Shown in pieces: positions 34,218 through 43,182 of a stretch of DNA of 64,000 bases. The DNA is from Micromonospora chaiyaphumensis. GTDB lineage: Bacteria > Actinomycetota > Actinomycetes > Mycobacteriales > Micromonosporaceae. The position numbers were made by a program, and so were the translations under genes. Every line of letters starts with the position of its first letter. The first letter of the stretch is position 1. The DNA is taken from contig NZ_FMCS01000003.1 of the NCBI RefSeq assembly GCF_900091435.1, positions 372,001-436,000 of the forward strand, read 5' to 3'. A model generated the notes under the pieces. It had not been told where the DNA came from. It worked only from the letters and a program-made list of their open reading frames with translations, and searched no databases.

Positions 34218-36489
34218 CACAGCACCATCGAAGGGCGGCAATCCCGACGAGCATGCGGCGCCGGACTCCGACCCGCGACCGTCACGTCCGGCGCCAGCGC
34301 ACACCGAATACCCAGCCGCCCCGCAACCCGCCGCCACCACGAACCCCCACGGAAACGCCGCCCAAGCCAGCTCAACAGGCAGCGCGATCAGCCCAAGGGC
34401 AGACACCAGCCGCCCGGCCGAGAAGGCTTCCCCAGGCGTGTCGCTTCCCACCGGCAGCTGGGTCGACCTCGGCCTGGCCGGCGCCATCGTCGCCGCCGTC
34501 GCGCTGGTCTGGGCCCACCGCCGACGCCGCTACGTCCCCCGCACACCCTCGACCCGCCCTCGCCTCGACGACACCCTGACCCCCATGCCGCCGGTGGTCG
34601 CCCAGATCCGTCGCGGGCTGCGTCGCGCCACCGCCCGCTACTCACACCTGGGCGATCCGGCACACCGCCGCGCCGACAGCCCCTACCCGGACCGGCACAC
34701 CGCCAGCGGTGAACGGCACGACCGGACATCGGACCGCGACGACGCGCACACTGCCGTTGACCAGGCTGAAGATGAAGGCCCGATGTCGGTCGTGCCGACA
34801 CTGCACGCCCTGCTGTCGCCGCCGCAGCGTTCGGCCGGATTGGGCCTCACCGGGCCCGGCGCCCACGCCGCCGCCCGCGGACTCCTCACCGCCGCCCTCG
34901 CCGCCGGCGGCGCCGAACATCCTGACGCCCGCACCGAAGTGGTCGTGCCATCGGCGACCGCGGCGACGCTGCTCGGCACCACCACAGCAAACCTGCCCCG
35001 TACGCCACGGCTGACCGTCACCTCCGACCTGGACGAGGCCCTGCGGATCCTCGAAGCGCAGACGATGCACCGCACCCGGCTGCTCCAGCAACACGACGTC
35101 GGCACCATCGACGAGCTGCGCGCCGCCGACCCCTACGAGGAACCGGTCCCACCAGTCATGCTGCTGGCCGACCCCAACGGCGAGCAGGCCCGGATCGCCG
35201 CCCTGCTCACCCAGGGCCCACGCCTGAGCATCCACGGCGTACTCCTCGGACACTGGCCCACCGGCGACACCATCACCGTCGTCACCGACGGCACCACCAC
35301 CTCCGGCGACCACGACGCCCTGCACACCACCCACCCTGACGAGATTGACCGCCTCACCGTTCTCAACCCGGCCGAGGCCCTTGACCTGCTCACCACCCTC
35401 GCGGAGTCACACACCGGGCTGCCACAGGTCCCCGCGCCCGCCGAACACCTATCCGTTATGCCCGCCGACGCTGCCCACTCGCCCGCAGCCGAGACTCCGC
35501 CCTCTCCCGCCACCACCCACCCCGAAGGGGCCATCACCGACTCGACTGCCGACGGCGAAACCCAAGCCGACAAACCCCGCAGCACCGCTGCCGTGCCAGG
35601 AGACGGGCACCAGGACAGCCCCGCCGTCCCAGCATCCAGGCTCCCTGAACATTCGCAGGCGCCAGATCAGGCAACCAGCGACAGGCGCAGCGACCCCGAG
35701 GACGGCAAGCGAGTGCGGGTCCAGGTGCTGGGCGCACCCGCCGTCGTCGACGCAGACCCGCACCGCACACCACGCGCCAAATCCGTCGAGCTGCTGGTGT
35801 ACCTGGCGGTGCACGACGGCGCCGCCTCCAGCGAGGCGATCCTCGACGACCTGCTGCCCGACGCCCCAACCAGCAAAGCCGCCGGCCGGCTCTACACCTA
35901 CGTCTCCGGACTGCGCGCCGTCCTACGCCACGCCGGCCGATCCGCAGGACACGTCACCCACCCCGACCACCGCTACGTCCTCAACCGAAACCTGCTCGAC
36001 ATCGACCTGTGGCGCATGCGCACCGCCATCCGCGACGCCGCACAGGCCACCGACCCCCACACCCGCGCCGCCGCGCTACGGCGAGCAGTAGACGCCTACA
36101 CCGGCCCCCTCGCCGACGGCTGCGACTACGAATGGATCGAGCCCCACCGGGAGGCAATACGCCAGGAAGCCCTCGACGCGCACCTTGCCCTCGCGGACAC
36201 CCTCGCAGGACGACCCGCGCAACAACTGGCCGTCCTCGACACCGCCATCACCCACAACCCGCACCACGAAGCCGTGTACCAGGCGGCGATGGGAGCCCGC
36301 GCAGACCTCGGCGATGTCGAGGGCATCCGCATGCTGCGCCGAACCCTGGCACGCCGGCTCAACGACATCGACGCCGAACCCAGCGAGGACACCCTCGCCC
36401 TCGCCGATCGACTCATCGCCGACCTGCGCCGCCACGGCAGTGCCTCCGGCAACCGCCGTCTGCCCAACGCGGGGGGAGGCGCCGAATGA
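34198..36489 (+). CDS. BTAD/SARP-like protein, 3' part of the split LysM-BTAD gene
   Basis: From the C7 tract this frame is open for about 763 codons. It has a Pro-rich linker, a transmembrane segment (VDLGLAGAIVAAVALVWAHR, coded near 34465), and an alpha/beta region. A winged helix coded from ~35715 (VRVQVLGAPAVVDADPHRTP, LLVYLAVHDGAAS) leads to a BTAD helical domain ending ADLRRHG. No start codon with a ribosome-binding site exists at its beginning, which supports a frameshift rather than a separate gene. It shares its architecture with the BTAD gene at 31291, so the two are probably paralogues. Its TGA overlaps the ATG of the DUF2637 gene. Confidence 0.75.
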   Translation, partial: TAHPPANTAPSKGGNPDEHAAPDSDPRPSRPAPAHTEYPAAPQPAATTNPHGNAAQASSTGSAISPRADTSRPAEKASPGVSLPTGSWVDLGLAGAIVAAVALVWAHRRRRYVPRTPSTRPRLDDTLTPMPPVVAQIRRGLRRATARYSHLGDPAHRRADSPYPDRHTASGERHDRTSDRDDAHTAVDQAEDEGPMSVVPTLHALLSPPQRSAGLGLTGPGAHAAARGLLTAALAAGGAEHPDARTEVVVPSATAATLLGTTTANLPRTPRLTVTSDLDEALRILEAQTMHRTRLLQQHDVGTIDELRAADPYEEPVPPVMLLADPNGEQARIAALLTQGPRLSIHGVLLGHWPTGDTITVVTDGTTTSGDHDALHTTHPDEIDRLTVLNPAEALDLLTTLAESHTGLPQVPAPAEHLSVMPADAAHSPAAETPPSPATTHPEGAITDSTADGETQADKPRSTAAVPGDGHQDSPAVPASRLPEHSQAPDQATSDRRSDPEDGKRVRVQVLGAPAVVDADPHRTPRAKSVELLVYLAVHDGAASSEAILDDLLPDAPTSKAAGRLYTYVSGLRAVLRHAGRSAGHVTHPDHRYVLNRNLLDIDLWRMRTAIRDAAQATDPHTRAAALRRAVDAYTGPLADGCDYEWIEPHREAIRQEALDAHLALADTLAGRPAQQLAVLDTAITHNPHHEAVYQAAMGARADLGDVEGIRMLRRTLARRLNDIDAEPSEDTLALADRLIADLRRHGSASGNRRLPNAGGGAE

Positions 36490-37349
36490 CCACGAACATC
36501 ATGCTCACCCCCAGTAGCGACAACTCACCGGACGGGCTGATTGGTGACGTCACTGACCAGTTGCAGCGACTGAGGTGGGCGGTACGGGCAAGCCTCGCCC
36601 TTGGCGTCGTCGCGTCAGTGGCCGCGAACGTGCTGCATGCCCGCCCGAACCCGATCAGCCAGCTCATCGCCGCGTGGCCACCCTTGGCGCTGCTGCTCAC
36701 TGTCGAACTGATCTCCCGGGCCCCCCACCACCGCCGCCTGCTCCGCGCCATCCGCCTCGCCGCGACCGCTGTCATCGCCGCCATCGCCACCTGGGTGAGC
36801 TACTGGCACCTCGTCGGCGTCGCCGCCCGCTACGGGGAGACCGAACACGGTGCCGCCTACCTGTTGCCCATCTCCGTCGACGGGCTCGTCATCGTCGCCA
36901 GCGTCAGCCTCGTCGAGATCACCGCACGGATCCGCGCCGCGACGCTCGAGACGGCCATGGTCACACCGCCAACAGCTTTACCCCGAGCCGAACAGTCACC
37001 AGCCACCACCGTCATCCGCTCGACGCGCACTCGGGTACGGCGCGGCGACATGCACCACGGCCCTGTCCAAGACACACCGCCGACACGGCGATCCGAGGCC
37101 TCGCGGGCAGGACCTACAGACAACAACGGCGCGAGCAGGACCAAGCTGGCGCACGCTGCCCCGGACACCAACCCAGACGACGTGCCGGCCGAGACCGCCC
37201 CAGCGGTCGCCTACTGGCGGCGACGCGACCCCACCCTGCACCCGGCCGAAATCGCCGCCCGAATCGGCAGGTCCGAACGCACCGTCCGCCGCCACTGGCC
37301 CTCACCGGCACGCGACGGCGCCAGTACGCGTCAACGGGCACTTCGCTGA
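36486..37349 (+). CDS. DUF2637-type membrane protein with C-terminal HTH
   Basis: This 287-residue protein starts at ATG 36486 (ATGA overlap with the BTAD gene, GGGGGAGG upstream). Four hydrophobic segments lie between residues ~32 and ~145 (SLALGVVASVAANVL, PLALLLTVELI, VIAAIATWVSYWH, SVDGLVIVASVSLVE). A polar linker and a small helix-turn-helix (HPAEIAARIGRSERTVRRHW) close the protein. DUF2637 proteins are frequent in actinobacterial plasmids and integrative elements, where some resemble Spd transfer proteins. This suggests that the cluster was brought by such an element. Confidence 0.82.
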   Translation: MTTNIMLTPSSDNSPDGLIGDVTDQLQRLRWAVRASLALGVVASVAANVLHARPNPISQLIAAWPPLALLLTVELISRAPHHRRLLRAIRLAATAVIAAIATWVSYWHLVGVAARYGETEHGAAYLLPISVDGLVIVASVSLVEITARIRAATLETAMVTPPTALPRAEQSPATTVIRSTRTRVRRGDMHHGPVQDTPPTRRSEASRAGPTDNNGASRTKLAHAAPDTNPDDVPAETAPAVAYWRRRDPTLHPAEIAARIGRSERTVRRHWPSPARDGASTRQRALR

Positions 37350-37961
37350 CCGCCCTCGCGGCCACCTGCCTCCGCACGAGTCACCGCGAACTTCGCCTTG
37401 CGCCCCAATCAACGCGCACAGCCTCCAGCGGACCGACGGCGATGAGCGGAGGCAAGTACGGTGCCCAACCGCCAGCGGTCTGAAGGTGCCATCACCGGCG
37501 ATGCGCGTCGACGGCACCCCGCATCCGCTTTTAGCCAATCTGAGTGGATTGCGCCCGGAATGGCGATCGGAAGGCTCCGTACCTCATGCCGGTCTGCTCG
37601 ACGAGCGTGCTTGCCACCGCGTAACGAATTGTTGGAAGGGCAGTCGGCCGGCGAAACGATCTGCCTGCTGGGTGCGGTTCAGCGCGTCGGCAGATTCTGT
37701 GTGAGAGGTCCAGCCAGGACTCGACACAGGTCCAGGTTGGGGAGTATTCACCGCGCCTGCGGCTACCAGGCACCGGGTCTGGCAACGGCTGACCCGGCAG
37801 CTCCCATTCGGGTCGCAGCCAATACTGGGGCGGCCAGCGGGCTGACGGGACAGGCGGACCGGATCTCCAGGCAGGCGGACGCGGCTATTTAACCACCACA
37901 AGCGTTCGCGCAAAAGCGGTCGCTCGCCGGGGCGGCTGAACCTTCCGCCCAGCGCTTCGCA
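37350..37961. other. Non-coding stretch, nothing recognised
   Basis: About 600 bases between the DUF2637 gene and the small membrane protein gene hold no convincing reading frame, RNA gene or repeat. Both flanking genes end into it, so it is a convergent intergenic region. Confidence 0.5.
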
Positions 37962-38513
37962 TCATGGGTTCGAGGGTGCCGCCGGTGATCGGTCGCGGAA
38001 GACGCGGCTGACGAGATAGCCGCATCCCGCCGCGGCGAAGAGCCCGGCCAGCCAGACAATGACCAGACCCGTGGTGGCCCAGCCAGAGCGATGACCTGGT
38101 ACGAAGACGAGGCGCAGGGTCCAGCCGAGCGCGAGCAGGCTCGCCCCGGGGAAGCAGATGAGCATTGGCGCGTACCAGTCGAAAAGGCGGTCGGGTCGGC
38201 GGTTCCGCGCCACCCACGCCGACCAGCCGAGGCCGCCCGGCACTCGCGGGCTGAGCTGCTCGGATATGTACCGCGACGCCCAGCGGATGGCAGAGCGCTG
38301 TCCAATGTAGCGCGCGCAGAGCAGGTAAGACGTTAGCGGGATGACCAGCAAGATGCCCAGCGGCACCGGCTTGGCCAGGCCGAGTCCGAAAAGGGCGCTC
38401 GTGAGGGTCAGCTGCAACGACAGAATCTGCTGCTGATACTTGGATCGCGAGTCGATCTCGGTCCGGAGCGCGCTGAACTCCGCGAGCACTCCGTCGTAGC
38501 TGGGGACCGTCAC
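37962..38513 (-). CDS. Small membrane protein divergent from the PRTase kinase
   Basis: This 183-residue protein starts at GTG 38513 with GGAGG nine bases upstream. A short coiled-coil-like N-terminus (LAEFSALRTEIDSRSKYQQQ) precedes four hydrophobic segments, two as hairpins (LTSALFGLGLAKPVPLGILL; CFPGASLLALGWTLRLVFV; WATTGLVIVWLAGLFAAAG). A basic tail follows. I recognise no family. It shares a 160-base promoter region with the 1502-residue kinase-like gene, which hints at a functional link, perhaps as a membrane partner or effector. Confidence 0.72.
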   Translation of the reverse strand: MTVPSYDGVLAEFSALRTEIDSRSKYQQQILSLQLTLTSALFGLGLAKPVPLGILLVIPLTSYLLCARYIGQRSAIRWASRYISEQLSPRVPGGLGWSAWVARNRRPDRLFDWYAPMLICFPGASLLALGWTLRLVFVPGHRSGWATTGLVIVWLAGLFAAAGCGYLVSRVFRDRSPAAPSNP

Positions 38514-38673
38514 GTCCGTGCGCCTCCACTCCGGCCTGCTTTCGGCACAGTCGGATCGGATCACGTCTGCCAGTGCGAAATCAATACGCGTTTGCCTGAT
38601 GGTGATCAGTGAGTCGCTGTGGGTAGCTTCGAAGTCGATCGCCGATCCAGCCCTGGACAGAACGGCACCCACC

Positions 38674-41600
38674 ATGACGGATCTGAGAATCGGCAGCCGC
38701 CTCAACGCGACGACGTGGGCTGCGGCGCTGGCCCGCCTGGGACCCGGCCCGCTGCGAGGCAGACGTCTGCTGATCGACCTCAGCGACCTGGGCTTCGCCG
38801 ACTTCGTCGCCCTCGGCCACCTGCTGGTCTTCGTCCGGGCCGCCGCGGCCGCAGGCGCCGACTGCAAGGTGCGTCTGCCCAGCGCCGACGCGCTGCCCAG
38901 CGGCACACCGGCCGATCCACTCGCGGCGCAGCGCATCGTGAAGCGGCACAACTGCCGCCTCTACTTGGAACAGGCGGGCGTCGTCGAGGCGCTGGGCGAG
39001 CACTTGGACGAGCAGGTGGTCGCGGGCGGCGGCGCCACGTCGACCGACGCGGACGGCGACGTGCTCATCGCTCCGCCGACGTCCGAGCGGCCGCACCGCT
39101 ACCGACGCATTATGAGGTACCAGTGGCTGCCGAGCGAGAGCCTGCGCGACGTCACGCTGGTCACCCGGCCGACCGCCGCGGAACGGACGCTCCGCGAGCT
39201 GGGCCTGCGGCGCGAGACAGCCGCCGCAGTGACCCGCGGCATCCTGCTCGAGCTGCTCGAGAACGCCGAACGGCACTCCGGGGCGAGCGAGGTGCTAATC
39301 GGCGGGGTGATCGTCGACCCCGAGACCTACGGGCAGCGGGCGACCGACTTCGACCCCTCGCTGGAAGGCTTCGCCCAGCACGCCGCGGCGACGCGCAGCC
39401 CGATGATCCGGCTAGTAGTGGCGGACACCGGCCGAGGCATCGAGGGGGGCGTGAGCGTGGCCGACACGCGTACCGGAGCCCAGGACGCGGCCCGCGGGAT
39501 GTGGAAGGTCGCCCGGGTGGCCCGCGCCTTCCAGGGCGCCCTGCTGGTGAGCAGCCAGGGGCAGGCGAGCGGCCACGTCTACCGGGGCGAAACCGAGAAA
39601 ATCGCCGGCCGGGCGCCCGCGATTGTGCCCGGCACCCTCATCGAGTGCGACATCCTCGCCGACCCCGGCGACTCAGCGCGAGCCGAGGCTGGCGAGTTGC
39701 GGACGCCGACGGCGGACCCGGACGGCGAGCCGGCGGCGACCAGCTGCCTGGCAGTCACGCTCTACTCGCCCCTAGGGCTGAACGAGAAGGGCCGTGACGA
39801 CATCCGCAGCAACCTGGCGAACAACCGACATCTCGTCGTGGCGGTGAACGCGCCGGACGAGGGTCACGGCGCCCACGACGTCGAGATCGGCCGCGCCGCC
39901 TTCCAGGTAATCGACATCGTGGCGGGCTTCCGCGGCGACCGGGCCGCCATCCTTGCCTTCCCAAGCGTCAACCGCCCACTCATGGCGGTGGCGATGGAAT
40001 ACGTCAACGCCGAGTACGACGACCGCGTCGCCGCCGGTGAGGAGGTCCCCCCGCCCGTCCTCGTGCTGGCACCGGGCAACCGGCATTACTGGGCGGGCGG
40101 CACGCCGGCGCAGCGACACGTGCTGAGCCGGATCTCCACGGCAGGCGAGCCGCTGCCGCTGACGGAGCTCACGGCCGACGAGATGTCCGCCGTGGACGGC
40201 CTAGCCCGGCACACGGCGCTGGTCGTGGCCGACGGCGAGCGGGTCCGGCTGCGGGCGTCACCTCGAAGCGCTGTGCGGGCCATGGCGACCTGGGTCGGCG
40301 ATCGGATCGCCGCTGTGATCCGGGACGCGCCCGAGAACACCGGCGAGGGCACGGCGGACGGCGGGAACGTGCGCCGCGGGCGGTTCCTGACGCCCAGCCT
40401 GCGCCGGACCAGCCGCTGGTTCAACCTCGACGGCGTGCTGTCCGAGCTGGAGCTGCGGGCGCTCGCCGGCGTCACCCTCGCCGCCCGAGCCGAGGAGTGC
40501 CTGCCGCCGTCCGCCGAGGATGTGCCGCTGGTCGTGCTGCGGCTCCCCCACACGCCGGCGGAGGTCGCCGCCGCCGTGGCCCGCACAGTGACCACGCAAG
40601 GCGCCTACTACGACTTCCTGCGCGACGTCCCCCACACCGACGAGCGGCCGCGGGTGCTACTCGTCACCGACGTGGTCTCCAGCGGCAACTCGGTAGCCGG
40701 CGTCGTGGCCGAGGTGCTCGACCTGGGCATGGATCCGGTCGCTGTCGCGACCATCGTCGACGCGCGGGCGCCCGGCGAACCCGGCGTCGACCTGCCGCTG
40801 GCGTCGCTCGCCGTGGTGGACCTCGGCCTCCCCGCGGACGACGATGGCCCGGCGCAGCCGATCGACCCCGTCCTGCGCAGCCCCGAGCACGGCAGCCAGC
40901 CGCTCCCGGTGCCCGAAATCGACCAAGAACTGTACGTCGAGACGATGCAGCGGAACGCCGCGGCCAGGCTCGGGCACATCGAGCGCCCGGCCGACCGGCA
41001 CTACACCGCCTACGTCGACCCGACGCTGTTGTTCCGCGAGCGAGACTGGACCGAGGCGGTGTTCGGCCGCCTGGTCAGCGAGGTCAGACGGCGCCACCGT
41101 GAGGCCTTCGGTGAGGCGTCGGCCAGGGTGACAATCCTATTTCCCGAAGGCACGGCGGACGATCTGACCGTCACCGCTGACCAGATGAAGCAGGCGCTGC
41201 CGGCGGCCATGCGGGCGGAGGCGGTCTCGGTGCCCCGGGCGGCACACACCGCGAACTGGCAGCTGCCCGGATCGGCGGCGCTGCCGACGGTAGAGCACGC
41301 GCTCATCCTCGACTCGGGTGCCAGCAGCGGCCGGACGGTGCAGCAGCTGGTCGGGCTGGCGGCTGACAAGGGCGCCGTCACGATCACCGTGGTCCTACTG
41401 GTCAATGGGCTCAGCGACAGCGACGCGGTGAACCTGCAGCGCATCGCCAGGGTCCGCCGCTCGGAGGAGTCCTCGCCTCAGGAACGGGCCGCGGTGAGGA
41501 TTTACTACCTGGCCCGGACCGCCATGAGCAACCTGCGCAGCGGCCACTGCGGCATCTGCGCGCTGCGCCGCCGGTACGCGGAGCTGACGCTCTACGCGCC

Positions 41601-43182
41601 CGTGCCCGAGTTGCTCGCCAACCACCGGGAGTGGCTGCTGAACCTGCTGGAGACCCGCACCAAGCAGCAGCTGTTCGAGGAGCAGGCAGCCGACCTGTTC
41701 GGCGCCGACGTCACCCAGCGCGAATGCGTAGCCTATCTGAGCTGGCGGCTGCGCCTGCGCGACGCTGACGTCAACACCAGGCGCCGCGCCCGAGTGGTGG
41801 AGCGGCTCGAAGAGGCGGCCGGCAACCGGGAGTACCGCGACGCGCTGATCCGGCTTTTGGTAGCTGAGCCGCAGTGGCTGTCCTCGGCGCCGCTGTCGTT
41901 TCCCCGCTGCCGTGCCCTGATCGTGGACATGGCGGCGGCGATGCTCGTGGGCGAGGCCGCGCTGCTGATCGAGGCGCGCCTGCGGGTGCAAGCGGTCATC
42001 CTGCTCGCCCGGGCCGCACCCGAGCGGTTCTCCGCCGAACTGGTCTGGATCCTGCGCACCAACCGTGACGAGGGGCTCGTCGTCCCGCAGGTCATGCTGG
42101 AGGTCCTGCAGCTGATGGCCGCGCCGCGCACCGGCGCACCGCTTCCCCGGTTGCGCGTGGCGCGGCAGCTCACGGACGCCCTGGGGCGCCTCCTTGACGA
42201 CCTCCGCGACAAGAACGAGGCGCCCGGCATCCGGTCCAGCTACGTCAGCGTGCCGCTAGTCCGCTACCTGCTTTCGCACACGCGGCGGCCGCTGTACGCG
42301 CCGCCAGCCGGCAAGCAGGAGGCCTGGTCGCGGATCAAGCACGAGATCTCCTATGCGGCGCACGACTTCTCTACCCCGATGTGGCTTGCGAAGTCGACCG
42401 TCGAGTTCGTTATCGCCACCGGCCGGCTGCCGCGCAACCACGAGGCGATCGGGGAGGCCTGGAGCCACTGCCAAAACTTCCTGCTCGGTGTGATCCTGCC
42501 GAACGCGGCGATGCTGCGGGACATCCTGGTCAGTCACAGCGCAGTGCGCGACCTGTCCCAGGAGGAGATTCCGCTGTGGGAGCGAACCCTCTCGGAGGAC
42601 GGGCCGAGGTTCATCGACGAGACCACGGTGCGCGTCGACAACTTCGTAAGAAAGATCAAGTCCGGTATGGTCCCCGGCAAGGAAGAGGCCGCGAACCTGC
42701 TCCCCGACCTCCTGTGGTGGCTGCGGTTCGCGCTCGACGGTGACAAGTCCGTACTGCGCAAATTCGTCGCGCGCGGCCCAGTGGACGCGCTGCCGACGGT
42801 ACGGGAGTTCTTCGGGGAACGGGGCGACGTACTCGACGACGGGCTGCTGCCGGCCGAGCAACGCGGAGCCTTCCGTGTCTTCTGTACCGATCGGCTGCTC
42901 CAGCAGGTGCTGCTGGATATCCGGCACAACGCACGCACAACCCACCGGGTGGCCGACGTGCCGCAGGAATTCCGGGTAGAACTCGACTACCGGCAGGACC
43001 GCCTGGTGATCACGGTCCGCAATACCGGCAGCGCGCCGCAGTCCGGCGGCAGCGGAAAAGGCCTGGAAACGTTGCGGCACCGGCTCGAGCGCTTCGGCGG
43101 AACGCTGTACGAGGCCGAGTTCGAGCGGCCGTGGACCTATGCGGTGACGGTGGAGCTGGATCAATGGAGGATGCCTACATGA
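38674..43182 (+). CDS. Giant HATPase-PRTase-PRTase-HATPase sensor protein
   Basis: This 1502-residue protein starts at ATG 38674. The N-terminal ~100 residues are STAS-like (LLIDLSDLGFADFVALGHLL). HATPase 1 has N-box LELLENAERHSG (~192-203) and DTGRGIEGG (251-259). Two phosphoribosyltransferase-like modules carry PRPP-loop motifs VLLVTDVVSSGNSV (~661-674) and ALILDSGASSGRTV (~876-889). A GHCGIC cysteine pair (~957-962) and a long helical region (1000-1390) follow. HATPase 2 has LLDIRHNARTTHR (~1411), VRNTGSAP and SGKGLETLRHRLERFGGTL. No transmembrane segment is seen. It is coupled to the receiver gene by ATGA, so it probably phosphorylates it. The histidine used is unclear. Confidence 0.78.
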   Translation: MTDLRIGSRLNATTWAAALARLGPGPLRGRRLLIDLSDLGFADFVALGHLLVFVRAAAAAGADCKVRLPSADALPSGTPADPLAAQRIVKRHNCRLYLEQAGVVEALGEHLDEQVVAGGGATSTDADGDVLIAPPTSERPHRYRRIMRYQWLPSESLRDVTLVTRPTAAERTLRELGLRRETAAAVTRGILLELLENAERHSGASEVLIGGVIVDPETYGQRATDFDPSLEGFAQHAAATRSPMIRLVVADTGRGIEGGVSVADTRTGAQDAARGMWKVARVARAFQGALLVSSQGQASGHVYRGETEKIAGRAPAIVPGTLIECDILADPGDSARAEAGELRTPTADPDGEPAATSCLAVTLYSPLGLNEKGRDDIRSNLANNRHLVVAVNAPDEGHGAHDVEIGRAAFQVIDIVAGFRGDRAAILAFPSVNRPLMAVAMEYVNAEYDDRVAAGEEVPPPVLVLAPGNRHYWAGGTPAQRHVLSRISTAGEPLPLTELTADEMSAVDGLARHTALVVADGERVRLRASPRSAVRAMATWVGDRIAAVIRDAPENTGEGTADGGNVRRGRFLTPSLRRTSRWFNLDGVLSELELRALAGVTLAARAEECLPPSAEDVPLVVLRLPHTPAEVAAAVARTVTTQGAYYDFLRDVPHTDERPRVLLVTDVVSSGNSVAGVVAEVLDLGMDPVAVATIVDARAPGEPGVDLPLASLAVVDLGLPADDDGPAQPIDPVLRSPEHGSQPLPVPEIDQELYVETMQRNAAARLGHIERPADRHYTAYVDPTLLFRERDWTEAVFGRLVSEVRRRHREAFGEASARVTILFPEGTADDLTVTADQMKQALPAAMRAEAVSVPRAAHTANWQLPGSAALPTVEHALILDSGASSGRTVQQLVGLAADKGAVTITVVLLVNGLSDSDAVNLQRIARVRRSEESSPQERAAVRIYYLARTAMSNLRSGHCGICALRRRYAELTLYAPVPELLANHREWLLNLLETRTKQQLFEEQAADLFGADVTQRECVAYLSWRLRLRDADVNTRRRARVVERLEEAAGNREYRDALIRLLVAEPQWLSSAPLSFPRCRALIVDMAAAMLVGEAALLIEARLRVQAVILLARAAPERFSAELVWILRTNRDEGLVVPQVMLEVLQLMAAPRTGAPLPRLRVARQLTDALGRLLDDLRDKNEAPGIRSSYVSVPLVRYLLSHTRRPLYAPPAGKQEAWSRIKHEISYAAHDFSTPMWLAKSTVEFVIATGRLPRNHEAIGEAWSHCQNFLLGVILPNAAMLRDILVSHSAVRDLSQEEIPLWERTLSEDGPRFIDETTVRVDNFVRKIKSGMVPGKEEAANLLPDLLWWLRFALDGDKSVLRKFVARGPVDALPTVREFFGERGDVLDDGLLPAEQRGAFRVFCTDRLLQQVLLDIRHNARTTHRVADVPQEFRVELDYRQDRLVITVRNTGSAPQSGGSGKGLETLRHRLERFGGTLYEAEFERPWTYAVTVELDQWRMPT

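Noticed and set aside
36486..37349. Complete integrative conjugative element (AICE) in the window
   Set aside because: No integrase, excisionase, replication initiator or FtsK-like translocase gene was found. DUF2637 alone is not enough.
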